Source: Gammaproteobacteria bacterium bin55
GTDB taxonomy: Bacteria > Pseudomonadota > Gammaproteobacteria > Pseudomonadales > Azotimanducaceae
Length of the DNA stretch: 35,513 nucleotides
Reading direction: 5' to 3'
Assembly (NCBI GenBank): GCA_002238665.1
Contig: MPMU01000018.1
Location: 1 to 35,513, forward strand
Part shown: one piece after another, positions 17,204 to 25,111 of the stretch
Layout: every line of letters starts with the position of its first letter
Position numbering within the stretch: position 1 is the stretch's first letter
Notes under the pieces: model-generated
What the model saw: only the letters and a program-made list of their open reading frames with translations
Told to the model about the DNA's origin: nothing
Databases searched by the model: none
Program-made: the position numbers and the translations under genes

Positions 17204-18023
17204 CGGTAATGCTCGAGATATATCATTAAGAGCGTTAGATGTCCTCGAGTCCATCAGCTATATGGCTTGTGAACACCCTCGTAGAACAAGGCTATTGTTG
17301 ACTAAACACAACATAACGCTTGAGAACAAGACTTTCATTCAATTGGCTGATGGCAGGGAAGCAAAACCTACAGATCGGATTCTGACTATTTTAGAGACAG
17401 GTAATGATGTAGCTCTTGTCTCTGACGCGGGTACACCGCTTATTTCAGACCCAGGTTTCCCACTGATTCAGGCAACCCATACTCGACAATACAGTGTTGT
17501 ACCAATCCCTGGTGCTTCTGCGGTGACAACACTTGCTTCGGTATGCCCCATTCCATTGAACTCGTTTCGTTTTATCGGATTCCTGGATGCTAATAGAAAG
17601 CACTTCAAAATGAAAATTAGTGAGTTGGTCAATTCGTCAGATCCCACCATTTTTTATGCCAGTCCCAAGGACATAACCAAGATTCTCCGTGCGATTGAGG
17701 AGGAAGGTTCTCGGCAGCGCACCATATTCTTAGGTCGCGAAATCACCAAGATGTTTGAATCCTTTGCCTTTGGCACTGTCGAGGAGCTTCTGTTAAGGTT
17801 CGATCAAGATCTCGAACAAAAAGGTGAATTTACTATGGTTGTTGAAGGTGCTCCGGATTCGCCAGCGAACATTCAGCTCCACACGTTATTGGATGAATTG
17901 ATGAAGACCAATTTACGCGATACGGATATTGCGCGAATCATTGGACGAATTTCGCCTCTAACTCGAAAAGTCATCTATGAGAGGATCCGAACACTTAAAC
18001 TAAAGAAATCTGACAAGGATTGA
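17148..18023 (+). CDS. rsmI: 16S rRNA 2'-O-ribose C1402 methyltransferase RsmI
   Basis: SAM-dependent tetrapyrrole-methylase-fold enzyme that modifies C1402 of 16S rRNA, 291 aa. Signatures are TLYVVATPIGNARDISLRAL at the N-terminus, CEHPRRTRLLL, ALVSDAGTPLISDPGFPLI (residues 89-107), PGASAVTTLA, FIGFLDANRKH and the C-terminal LTRKVIYERI helix. The ATG at 17148 is taken as start; a TTG at 17181 preceded by GGGGAA would still keep the catalytic domain. Divergent from lpoA and immediately followed by rnpB, the order found in Pseudomonas. Confidence 0.93.
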   Translation: MSNVGSDSRGTLYVVATPIGNARDISLRALDVLESISYMACEHPRRTRLLLTKHNITLENKTFIQLADGREAKPTDRILTILETGNDVALVSDAGTPLISDPGFPLIQATHTRQYSVVPIPGASAVTTLASVCPIPLNSFRFIGFLDANRKHFKMKISELVNSSDPTIFYASPKDITKILRAIEEEGSRQRTIFLGREITKMFESFAFGTVEELLLRFDQDLEQKGEFTMVVEGAPDSPANIQLHTLLDELMKTNLRDTDIARIIGRISPLTRKVIYERIRTLKLKKSDKD

Positions 18024-18370
18024 GTCAACCAGGCAATCGCTGGCTTGAATATCTGTTCGAGCTAGAGGAAAGTCCGGGCTCCTAGGACAAGGTGCCAGGT
18101 AATCCCTGGGGAGTGTGAACTCACGGAAAGTGCAACAGAAAACAAACCGCCTCACAGATTCTGTAGGGTAAGGGTGAAATGGTGTGGTAAGAGCACACCG
18201 CGATTGTGGTAACAGAATCGGCATGGTAAACCCCACTTGGAGCAAGGCTAAATAGGAGTTATATGGTGTGGTCCGCACCAACTCGGGTAGGCTGCGAGGA
18301 GATGCATGGTGACATGTATCCGAGATGAATGATTGCCCAAGACAGAACCCGGCTTATCGGTTGACTCAAT
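18019..18370 (+). ncRNA. rnpB: RNase P RNA, bacterial type A
   Basis: Catalytic RNA of RNase P, which matures tRNA 5' ends. The universally conserved GAGGAAAGTCCGGGCTC is at 18064-18080, and its partner AGACAGAACCCGGCTTA is near 18340-18356. The ends form a perfect 12-bp P1 helix, ATTGAGTCAACC (18019-18030) with GGTTGACTCAAT (18359-18370). Internal conserved elements such as AGGGTGAAA and GGTAAACCCC are present. The P1 strand overlaps the rsmI stop codon (18021-18023). Mature ends are approximate. Confidence 0.95.
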
Positions 18371-18907
18371 TCTCCTTGCTAGAAGCCGCTAGGAAGTATG
18401 TTCCGTAATCCAGGCTTTGTAGGTGCTTTAAAATTCGCGCCGCATCCTTGATCAGTTCACTCCTGAATTCTGGGTGTCTCAGATCTCTCAATTCAGTTTT
18501 CAAAGACTGTCGAATTGAATTACCATATTGTCAAAGACCTGTTTTCGCTTGAAGTGGCAGTAATAAATGCTGTTAGTGACTAACAAGATGGTTAGGGAGT
18601 GAAGCAGAAAACTTTTTAGTCGTAGTTTGAGTTGAGTCGCGAGCTACGGAGACTACGTTCAGGATGAACATGCCAACATGGAGTAGAAAGGCGCATCAGT
18701 TTTTCTTTCAATTTGCTTGTATAGTAAGACTAGAAAGAACAAGAAACCTGTGAACCCCCGCCAGTCCAGACTCGGTAGACATCAGTCAATATCTGTATTT
18801 TCCGTCTGACGTGGAATTCGCTCGTGAAAAAGGGAACTAAATCAACAAAATAACGGACTAAATTGCGCAAATCAATTCTGCACCAAGCTAGTAATTGGAG
18901 GAGACCC
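18371..18907. other. gene-free stretch where mraZ would be expected
   Basis: About 540 bp between rnpB and rsmH. I see no mraZ or remnant of it in any frame and no tRNA. It holds a perfect 6+1+6 inverted repeat (GTTAGTGACTAAC, 18572-18584) and a 7-bp inverted repeat with a 20-nt loop (TCAATTC/GAATTGA around 18490-18523). A TATAGT at 18720-18725 could be a -10 box but has no convincing -35. Confidence 0.5.
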
Positions 18908-19813
18908 ATGGAACATCGACCAGTTATGGTTGAAGCGGTGATGTCTGGCTTGGTGTGGAACCCTCACGGTACCTACCTAGATGCAACGTTTGGGAGAGGA
19001 GGCCATGCCCAGTGTCTGCTTAACCTGATAGCCAAGGACGCGAAGCTCGTGGTATTGGATAGAGACCCTGAGGCGATCTGCTTTGCGCGTCATCTACGAG
19101 CATCTGAACCCAGAGTTCATGTCATTCAGGGGTGTTTTGGCGCTCTGTCAACTGCGATTTCGTCACATGGATTTGGCGGTTTTGACGGGATTCTCTTCGA
19201 TTGTGGGGTTTCTAGTCCACAGCTTGATGACGCGAGACGCGGATTCAGTTTTCAACAAACAGGCCAGCTCGACATGAGAATGGATCCTGAAACTGGAGTG
19301 AGTGCGGCCGAGTGGCTAAACAACGCTCCTGAGCGGGAAATTGCGGACGTAATCAAAGAATACGGCGGCGAACGGAATGCGAACGCTATTGCCAAGAGCA
19401 TCGTTCAACATCGACCACTAAAGTGCACCAATCAATTAAGCCAACTCATCATTGAAGCCTCGACGCATTTTGATTCGGGCAAGCATCCCGCGACCCGTAC
19501 CTTCCAGGCTGTTCGCATGAAAATCAACGATGAACTTGCGGAGTTAGATAAAGGTCTTTCTCAGGCATTCGAACTACTCAATGTGGGCGGTCGGATCGCA
19601 ACCCTGACATTCCACAGTCTCGAGCATCGACTTGTGCGACAAAAGTTCAGAGCACTCACACAATCGAATGTACCTAGAGGATTGCCTCTACAAGGTGACT
19701 TGAGTGGACCAGGAAGACTTGTGGTGAAGAAGGCAGTTCCCTCCTATTTGGAAACTGCTGAGAATCCTCGTTCTCGAAGTGCGATGTTGCAGATTATTGA
19801 GAAGGCTCGTTAA
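18908..19813 (+). CDS. rsmH: 16S rRNA m4C1402 methyltransferase RsmH (MraW)
   Basis: SAM-dependent N4-methyltransferase acting on C1402, the same nucleotide that RsmI methylates on the ribose. At 301 aa it has MEHRPVMVEAV at the start, the SAM-binding YLDATFGRGGH, FDGILFDCGVSSPQLDDARRGFSF, LDMRMD, and the C-terminal TFHSLEHRLVRQKF. The start is the ATG at 18908 with a strong GGAGGAG site six bases upstream; the frame extends to an earlier start at 18863 that is not in the family. It opens the dcw cluster, but ftsL and ftsI do not follow. Confidence 0.95.
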   Translation: MEHRPVMVEAVMSGLVWNPHGTYLDATFGRGGHAQCLLNLIAKDAKLVVLDRDPEAICFARHLRASEPRVHVIQGCFGALSTAISSHGFGGFDGILFDCGVSSPQLDDARRGFSFQQTGQLDMRMDPETGVSAAEWLNNAPEREIADVIKEYGGERNANAIAKSIVQHRPLKCTNQLSQLIIEASTHFDSGKHPATRTFQAVRMKINDELAELDKGLSQAFELLNVGGRIATLTFHSLEHRLVRQKFRALTQSNVPRGLPLQGDLSGPGRLVVKKAVPSYLETAENPRSRSAMLQIIEKAR

Positions 19814-20033
19814 TAGACTTTACTAGCGTGTGCTAAGGTGGTTCGCTCCGGTGTATTACCACCTAACCCTTCTAGCTCCTGCATAGGTAGCATTTAAAAG
19901 TGCTGAGATCGACATGAGTTGCCAGGATCTTAAAAGCCTTGCATTTTCCACCAGGGCGCTCTTAACTGCTCGTCCCTGAGGACGGAACGCTTACGACATC
20001 TAAAGGGAGCGGATTGGATTAAACTACAGTTGT
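19814..20033. other. intergenic sequence after rsmH, with a duplicated 3' end
   Basis: There is no gene here. A 7-bp inverted repeat AGGTGGT/ACCACCT (19836-19864, 15-nt loop) lies just after rsmH but lacks a U-tract. The last roughly 45 bp (from about 19990) match 21449-21491, the sequence directly upstream of the second intact MNT-HEPN gene, marking the left end of the duplicated unit. No ftsL remnant was recognised. Confidence 0.45.
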
Positions 20034-20180
20034 ATGTTGACAAATCAATCTGCTTATCGCTTACTGTCCTGAATCGGCAGAAACAACGGGTCATTATTCT
20101 GGACTGGTTACAGTCTTATGCACACGATTGGTGTAGTGCAGGCGCTAAAGTGTCTATTTGTTCGGCAGTTGGTAATATGC
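20034..20180 (+). pseudogene. 5' fragment of a third MNT-HEPN gene copy
   Basis: Nearly the same DNA as the first 150 bp of the gene at 21492: ATGTTGACA, then CTTATCGCTTACTGTCCTG, TTACAG.CTTATGCACACG and TGTCTATTTGTTCGGCAGT are shared. One base is missing near 20072 (creating TCC-TGA) and another in the AAAGTGTC stretch, and homology stops before the catalytic DxD. It is a truncated relic of the tandem array. Confidence 0.85.
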
Positions 20181-20233
20181 CGTTTGTGGCATGAATAGCC
20201 AGAAAACACATTAGGCCACTGTTATCCGACGAG

Positions 20234-21178
20234 GTGATTGTTACGAAACCAATGCATCATTTGCTCGGATGGGACCGAGCCAAGCAACCTGTGGTCATTC
20301 CGGATTGGTTGAAGGAATACGCTCGCAGTTGGTGCGAGGCTGGAGCAAAGAGCGTTTATCTATATGGTAGTAGGTCTAATGGTTATTACCTTCCTGATAG
20401 TGATTGGGATATCGCCGTAGTATACGAGAGTGAACGACTTAAAGCCGGTAGCTCCGGTCCAGATAGCCACACCCCGAGTTGGACAGAAATCAACGTCATT
20501 CAATTCACAGACGAAGAAATTCATAGCCGTGCACAGAAGCAACCTAATGTGGCCAGCGAAATCATTCAAAGCAAACTTATTGAAGGTGAAGAACTCTCTA
20601 TGCCACGAGCAAACCACATACCAGATAGAGACGAATTAAAAAGACATTTGGTGGTGGTATTTAATGCTTCCAAGAGCACATTGACTGGGATTAATGCAAG
20701 ATGGTTGTCTACCGACGTCTCAAATGAAGAATTGGATGATTTAGAAGACCATGACACTGAATCAACATCTGCACTTGCCGCCGAAAGATTGGTGAAAGCG
20801 CTCTGTTGCCTTTATGATCAGCCATATGAAAAGACACACAAAGTCTCTGAGTTTATAGAGATCTTACCCGATGACTATGCGGGTCATATTTCCAAAATGA
20901 ACGGCTCCACACATAAGTTAGGTATTAGTCCATATGAAGGCGGCCCTTTGGAATCCTGTCAGGACTCCCTCAATCGAATTATCTATACGTTAAATCTGCT
21001 TGATAAGGTGGTAAAACAAGGCGACTTGGAATTGACCCAAGAAGAGCGTCGATATATTCAGAAGGAATATAGAGTGGGGGCGAGGAAATATGCGGACTTA
21101 ACGGAGGAAGAAACGCACCCCGACATAGTTCAGACTATCTTTCGAATGGATGGAACTATCGAAGGCTTGAGCAACTAG
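20234..21178 (+). CDS. MNT nucleotidyltransferase-HEPN fusion protein, copy A
   Basis: At 314 aa it joins an N-terminal minimal nucleotidyltransferase domain, with an exact GS-X10-DxD motif (G45 S46 ... D57 W58 D59) in YGSRSNGYYLPDSDWDIAVV, to a helical C-terminal region. In that region AAERLVKALCCLYDQPYEKTHKVSEFI (182-208) resembles the HEPN/substrate-binding fold. Separate MNT and HEPN proteins form HepT-MntA toxin-antitoxin pairs in which MntA AMPylates the HEPN RNase; here both are on one chain. I see no RxxxxH ribonuclease motif, so RNase activity is doubtful. Start GTG 20234; ATG 20252 is the alternative. Its target is unknown. It lies in the dcw cluster where ftsL-ftsI usually lie. Confidence 0.75.
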   Translation: MIVTKPMHHLLGWDRAKQPVVIPDWLKEYARSWCEAGAKSVYLYGSRSNGYYLPDSDWDIAVVYESERLKAGSSGPDSHTPSWTEINVIQFTDEEIHSRAQKQPNVASEIIQSKLIEGEELSMPRANHIPDRDELKRHLVVVFNASKSTLTGINARWLSTDVSNEELDDLEDHDTESTSALAAERLVKALCCLYDQPYEKTHKVSEFIEILPDDYAGHISKMNGSTHKLGISPYEGGPLESCQDSLNRIIYTLNLLDKVVKQGDLELTQEERRYIQKEYRVGARKYADLTEEETHPDIVQTIFRMDGTIEGLSN

Positions 21179-21270
21179 CTGCAGCATGGCATTCACACAC
21201 CTGAACCGAGCGGTAAAGGCGGACGATTCGATTAAAAGGTACAGTGCGACAACCGGGACTCCAACCTGGA
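21166..21270 (+). repeat. direct repeat, 3' flank of copy A
   Basis: The last codons of copy A and about 90 bp after its stop are closely repeated at 22415-22520 after copy B. Both contain TTGAGCAACTAGCTG, GAACCGAGCGGTAAAGGCGG, GACGATTCGATTAAAA, AGTGCGACAACC and CCAACCTGGAT. Conservation continues beyond the coding region, so the duplicated unit included this tail. Confidence 0.85.
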
Positions 21271-21311
21271 TCCACCGTCTGGTGTTCTAAGGCAAGGGAT
21301 TTTCCGAGCCT

Positions 21312-21461
21312 GTGTCTAAGCAAGTTTTGGCCTTTGCAAAAACTCTTATTCGCGCTTATATGAACGAGTCGGATACTGGGATTTCGCGCTACTTGTTGGA
21401 AGATTTTGAGAAAATGCCCAATGACGATGCGAAAATTATGAGGAACGCTGACGACATCTAA
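21312..21461 (+). CDS. possible small ORF of 49 aa between the two MNT-HEPN genes
   Basis: GTG at 21312 to TAA at 21459-21461. It reads SKQVLAFAKTLIRAYMNES at the start and ends MRNADDI, charged and amphipathic. Only its last roughly 12 codons' worth of DNA is repeated upstream of the pseudogene copy near 19990, so it is either a small partner protein or the tail of a lost gene. No ribosome site is obvious. I do not recognise it. Confidence 0.3.
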   Translation: MSKQVLAFAKTLIRAYMNESDTGISRYLLEDFEKMPNDDAKIMRNADDI

Positions 21462-21491
21462 AGGGAGTGGATTGGATTAAACTACAGTTCT

Positions 21492-22427
21492 ATGTTGACA
21501 CATAAATCGCCTTATCGCTTACTGTCCTGGGATCGACAGAAACAACCGGTCATTATTCCAGACTGGTTACAGACTTATGCACACGATTGGTGTAATGCAG
21601 GCGCTAAAAGTGTCTATTTGTTCGGCAGTCGGTCCAATGGTTTCTATTTGCCTGATAGTGACTGGGACATTGCTATTGTGCATGAGAGTGAGGAAGTTCA
21701 AAACGCTATTCGTTCTACCCATGTCCGTCTGTCAATACAAGAAGAAATCAATGAAATTCACAAAACCGCCGAAGATATTTGTCGGCAGGCACAAAAGCAG
21801 CCAAACATTGCCAGTGAGATTATTCGTAGCAGATTAATCGAAGGAGACCCTCTCAGTTTTCCAAGAAGGAAACATTATTCTGATCGAGAAGAATTAAAAC
21901 GTCATTTGGCGGAAACGTTCATGACTGTTACGAGTACGCTGATAGGAATTAATGCGCAATGGAAGGTGAATGAGAAAGAGCTAGAAGATCTAGCGGATAC
22001 CCACACAGAATCGCAGTCTGCATATGCGGCTGAAAGGTTGGTAAAAGGGTTGTGCTGCATTTATGAGCAACCATACGAAATGGTGCATAACATCACCGAA
22101 TTTATTCCGCTCCTCCCTGAAGGCTATGAGTCTGATATTGTCAAAATGAACGGCACAACGGGAGATCTCCATGTGAGTCCATACCTCAACCCGCCTATGG
22201 AGTCTTGCCAGAATTCTCTAAATCGTCTCAACTATACGTTAGATCTATTTGACAAGATGGTGGCAGAGGGAGATGTTAAGTTGAGACATGAAGAGCTAGC
22301 ATATATTCAGAATCAGCACTCCGTGCGAACCAGTCTGTGGTGGGAGCTACCAGAGGAAGAAATGCATCCTGACGTTGCTGCGGTTAAAGTTCGCCTGGAT
22401 AGGACTATTGAAAGCTTGAGCAACTAG
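21492..22427 (+). CDS. MNT nucleotidyltransferase-HEPN fusion protein, copy B
   Basis: Paralogue of copy A, 311 aa, aligned from end to end with identical numbering in the catalytic region (G45 S46 ... D57 W58 D59 in FGSRSNGFYLPDSDWDIAIV). The C-terminal helical region is kept (AAERLVKGLCCIYEQPYEMVHNITEF). Both copies preserve the motif and the open frame, which argues for selection on both. The ATG at 21492 lacks a well-placed ribosome site; AGGGAG at 21462-21467 is too far away. Function is unknown: candidates are a single-chain TA derivative, a defence protein or an antibiotic-type nucleotidyltransferase. Confidence 0.75.
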   Translation: MLTHKSPYRLLSWDRQKQPVIIPDWLQTYAHDWCNAGAKSVYLFGSRSNGFYLPDSDWDIAIVHESEEVQNAIRSTHVRLSIQEEINEIHKTAEDICRQAQKQPNIASEIIRSRLIEGDPLSFPRRKHYSDREELKRHLAETFMTVTSTLIGINAQWKVNEKELEDLADTHTESQSAYAAERLVKGLCCIYEQPYEMVHNITEFIPLLPEGYESDIVKMNGTTGDLHVSPYLNPPMESCQNSLNRLNYTLDLFDKMVAEGDVKLRHEELAYIQNQHSVRTSLWWELPEEEMHPDVAAVKVRLDRTIESLSN

Positions 22428-22520
22428 CTGTAGCATGACATTCGCACACTTGAACCGAGCGGTAAAGGCGGACGATTCGATTAAAAACATAAAGTGCGAC
22501 AACCACAACGCCAACCTGGA
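22415..22520 (+). repeat. direct repeat, 3' flank of copy B
   Basis: Second copy of the roughly 100-bp flank described at 21166. It keeps GAACCGAGCGGTAAAGGCGG and GACGATTCGATTAAAA exactly. It runs to within about 65 bp of the murE start, so the array was inserted or expanded directly against murE. Confidence 0.85.
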
Positions 22521-22586
22521 TTCGTCGGTTGACGATTCTCGGCTAAGCACTGGCTAAATCTACTGCCTAAGTGGGAATCTCGTTCA

Positions 22587-24005
22587 TTGCTCCTAAGAGA
22601 ATTATTTGAACGACAAGATCTTCCATCTGTTGAAGTGCTCGGACTGAGCAATGACTCGCGACAGGTCGTAGCCGGCGATTGTTTTTTTGCCTATAAAGGT
22701 CAGTCCTCGGATGGTAATTGCTTTGTCCAGGAAGCAATCGAAAAAGGCGCGGTCGCAATATGTACTGATTCAAAATCCGACCTAAACGGTGCGGTTCCGA
22801 AAATTTATGTGAGGAATCTCGCACAGGAGCAAAGTGAAATCGCCGGTCGTTTTTTTGACCACCCAAGTCGTTCGATTCGTTGTGTTGGCGTGACCGGGAC
22901 CAATGGCAAAACCAGCATCGCCTACGGACTCTCAACTCTTCTACATGATTCTGGGTTTGGAGGATCTGTAGGATGGGGTAGACCTCCTAGGTTAAACAAG
23001 ACATCTCTGACAACCGTTGATGCAATTTCTTTCCAAGCAGGACTTAGTAATTTTGTAAATTGTGGACTAAAACATGCCATTCTCGAAGTATCTTCCCACG
23101 CGCTACATCAGAGTAGAGTTGACGGCGTGCGATTTGAAGTTGGAATCTTCTCGAATTTGACGAGAGATCATTTGGATTACCACGGCGATATGCGAGAATA
23201 TGGGCGATGTAAGAGTCTCCTGTTTAAACGACCTGAATTGAAACTTGGCATCGTCAATATTGATGATCCGTTTGGCGCAGAAATCCAACACATTTTGAAG
23301 CAAAACGAAACTCCCCTCTTAACTTATGGTAGATCTCCATCTGCCAATGTCTCTTGGCGAGAATTACGTTGGGAGTCTGATCGAGTATTTGGTGAGTGGT
23401 GCACCCCCTGGGGTAGCTTCGATTTTGAATTGCCGGTTTTATCAGAGTTTTCTGTCGCTAACTGTGCCGCAATATTCGCATGTATGCACCATTTTGGCGC
23501 GGATGCAAGAGACACAACCTTTAGTATGAGGGATTTACAAACGCCGCCTGGTCGAATGGAACGCTTGAACCATCCGTCTGGTGCCCGTGCGATCCTAGAC
23601 TTTGCACACACGCCTGATGCCTTGCAAAACGTATTAAGTGCTGTAAAGCCCACCGTGAGCGGAAAACTCATATGTGTCTTTGGGTGTGGTGGTGATCGAG
23701 ATCAAGGAAAACGCAGTCTTATGGGAAAGATTGCCGAGAAATTTGCGGACTTTTCGGTGATTACTTCAGATAATCCGAGATTTGAAGAGCCGAATAAGAT
23801 AATTGACGACATCGTAGAGGGATTTTCACATCGAAAACGGTATAGAGTGGAATCAGACAGAGCTGCGGCGATTGCTTTTGCTATGAACATGGCGACGAAG
23901 GACGACTTAATCGTCATAGCAGGTAAAGGCTCAGAACAGTTTATGGAAATAGAAGGGCAACGTATACCCTTCAATGACCGCGATAGTTTCATGGAGAACA
24001 CGTAG
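22587..24005 (+). CDS. murE: UDP-MurNAc-tripeptide synthetase MurE (meso-DAP adding)
   Basis: Cytoplasmic ATP-dependent ligase adding the third residue of the peptidoglycan stem peptide. At 472 aa it has an N-terminal UDP-binding domain (LSNDSRQVVAGDCFFAYKG), the P-loop GTNGKTS (104-110), LEVSSHALHQSRVDG, the likely carbamylated K209, and DNPRFEEP (395-402). DNPR is the signature of meso-diaminopimelate specificity, so a Gram-negative wall is predicted. Start TTG at 22587 has only a weak ribosome site. It is followed by mraY after 10 nt; the murF that normally separates them is absent. Confidence 0.95.
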   Translation: MLLRELFERQDLPSVEVLGLSNDSRQVVAGDCFFAYKGQSSDGNCFVQEAIEKGAVAICTDSKSDLNGAVPKIYVRNLAQEQSEIAGRFFDHPSRSIRCVGVTGTNGKTSIAYGLSTLLHDSGFGGSVGWGRPPRLNKTSLTTVDAISFQAGLSNFVNCGLKHAILEVSSHALHQSRVDGVRFEVGIFSNLTRDHLDYHGDMREYGRCKSLLFKRPELKLGIVNIDDPFGAEIQHILKQNETPLLTYGRSPSANVSWRELRWESDRVFGEWCTPWGSFDFELPVLSEFSVANCAAIFACMHHFGADARDTTFSMRDLQTPPGRMERLNHPSGARAILDFAHTPDALQNVLSAVKPTVSGKLICVFGCGGDRDQGKRSLMGKIAEKFADFSVITSDNPRFEEPNKIIDDIVEGFSHRKRYRVESDRAAAIAFAMNMATKDDLIVIAGKGSEQFMEIEGQRIPFNDRDSFMENT

Positions 24006-24015
24006 GTAGGCACAT

Positions 24016-25098
24016 ATGCTCACTTGGTTAACGGATTACCTGAGCCAGTACATATCGTTTTTTAACGTATTTCAGTACATCACATTTCGGTCGGCGGTAA
24101 GCGCTGCCACCGCACTGATTATTTCCATCTGCATTGGCCCAACCATCATTCGGTTATTGCAGCAGAATCAGATTGGTGCGGTCATTCGAACGGATGGTCC
24201 TGAGACTCACCTTGCGAAATCTGGGACACCCACCATGGGTGGTATTCTGATCCTCATAGCTATTTTTGCTTCCACACTATTATGGGGGGACCTCACGAAT
24301 AAGAACGTATTGGTCGTGCTATTTGTGCTTCTAGGTTTTGGTTTTGTCGGTTGGCTAGATGACTATTTGAAGGTCATCAAGAAGAACAGCAAGGGCTTAA
24401 CGGCAGGCAAAAAATACACTCTACAGAGTATCTTTGGTCTTGGTGTAGCCGTGTATCTGTTCTTTACCGCAGAGTCTCCAGCATCATTGAATTACATTAT
24501 TCCTTTTGTAAAGAACATCGCCATTCCTCTGGGATTTGGTTACATCGTCATTACGTATCTAATGGTGGTCGGCATGAGCAACAGTGTCAATTTCACTGAT
24601 GGGCTTGACGGCTTGGCAATCTTGCCTGTGGTTTTGGTCGGTGGCGCGTTAGGGTTAATTGGCTATCTAGTTGGCCACAGTGAGTTTGCGAATTACCTGC
24701 AAATTCCTCATATTGCCGATATGGGTGAGGTAGCTGTGTTATGTGGGGCGATTGTTGGTGCGGGATTGGGATTCTTATGGTTCAACGCATATCCAGCAAG
24801 TGTCATGATGGGCGATGTCGGAGCGCTTTCACTAGGTGCAGCTCTCGGTTTAATTGGTGTTTTGGTACGACATGAAATCGTACTCCTGATCATGGGTGGG
24901 TTATTTGTACTGGAGACCCTTTCTGTAATGGCACAGGTAGCAAATTTCAAGCTCTTTGGTAAGCGGATACTGCGCATGGCACCCTTACACCACCATTTCG
25001 AAATGAAGGGATGGCCGGAGTCGCACGTCATCATTCGATTCTGGATTTTCTCGGTCATGTTTGTAATGATCGGCTTGTCCACATTGAAACTACGCTAG
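24016..25098 (+). CDS. mraY: phospho-MurNAc-pentapeptide transferase MraY
   Basis: Integral-membrane enzyme forming lipid I on undecaprenyl phosphate, 360 aa with about ten membrane helices, the same size as in E. coli. Active-site motifs are GTPTMGG, the Asp pair in [35 protein letters not shown], and [18 protein letters not shown]. The C-terminal loop is [14 protein letters not shown]. Start ATG follows GTAGGTAGG. Tight spacing to murE (10 nt) and murD (13 nt) shows one operon. Confidence 0.96.
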   Translation: MLTWLTDYLSQYISFFNVFQYITFRSAVSAATALIISICIGPTIIRLLQQNQIGAVIRTDGPETHLAKSGTPTMGGILILIAIFASTLLWGDLTNKNVLVVLFVLLGFGFVGWLDDYLKVIKKNSKGLTAGKKYTLQSIFGLGVAVYLFFTAESPASLNYIIPFVKNIAIPLGFGYIVITYLMVVGMSNSVNFTDGLDGLAILPVVLVGGALGLIGYLVGHSEFANYLQIPHIADMGEVAVLCGAIVGAGLGFLWFNAYPASVMMGDVGALSLGAALGLIGVLVRHEIVLLIMGGLFVLETLSVMAQVANFKLFGKRILRMAPLHHHFEMKGWPESHVIIRFWIFSVMFVMIGLSTLKLR

Positions 25099-25111
25099 TC
25101 TCGAGGTAGGA

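Noticed and set aside
18371-18907. mraZ or an mraZ relic before rsmH
   Set aside because: No frame shows the MraZ DxxxR-type repeats, and no GTGGG-type operator repeats were found.
20234-22427. Active HEPN ribonuclease toxins
   Set aside because: The C-terminal regions look HEPN-like but I could not find the RxxxxH catalytic motif in either copy, so RNase activity is not claimed.
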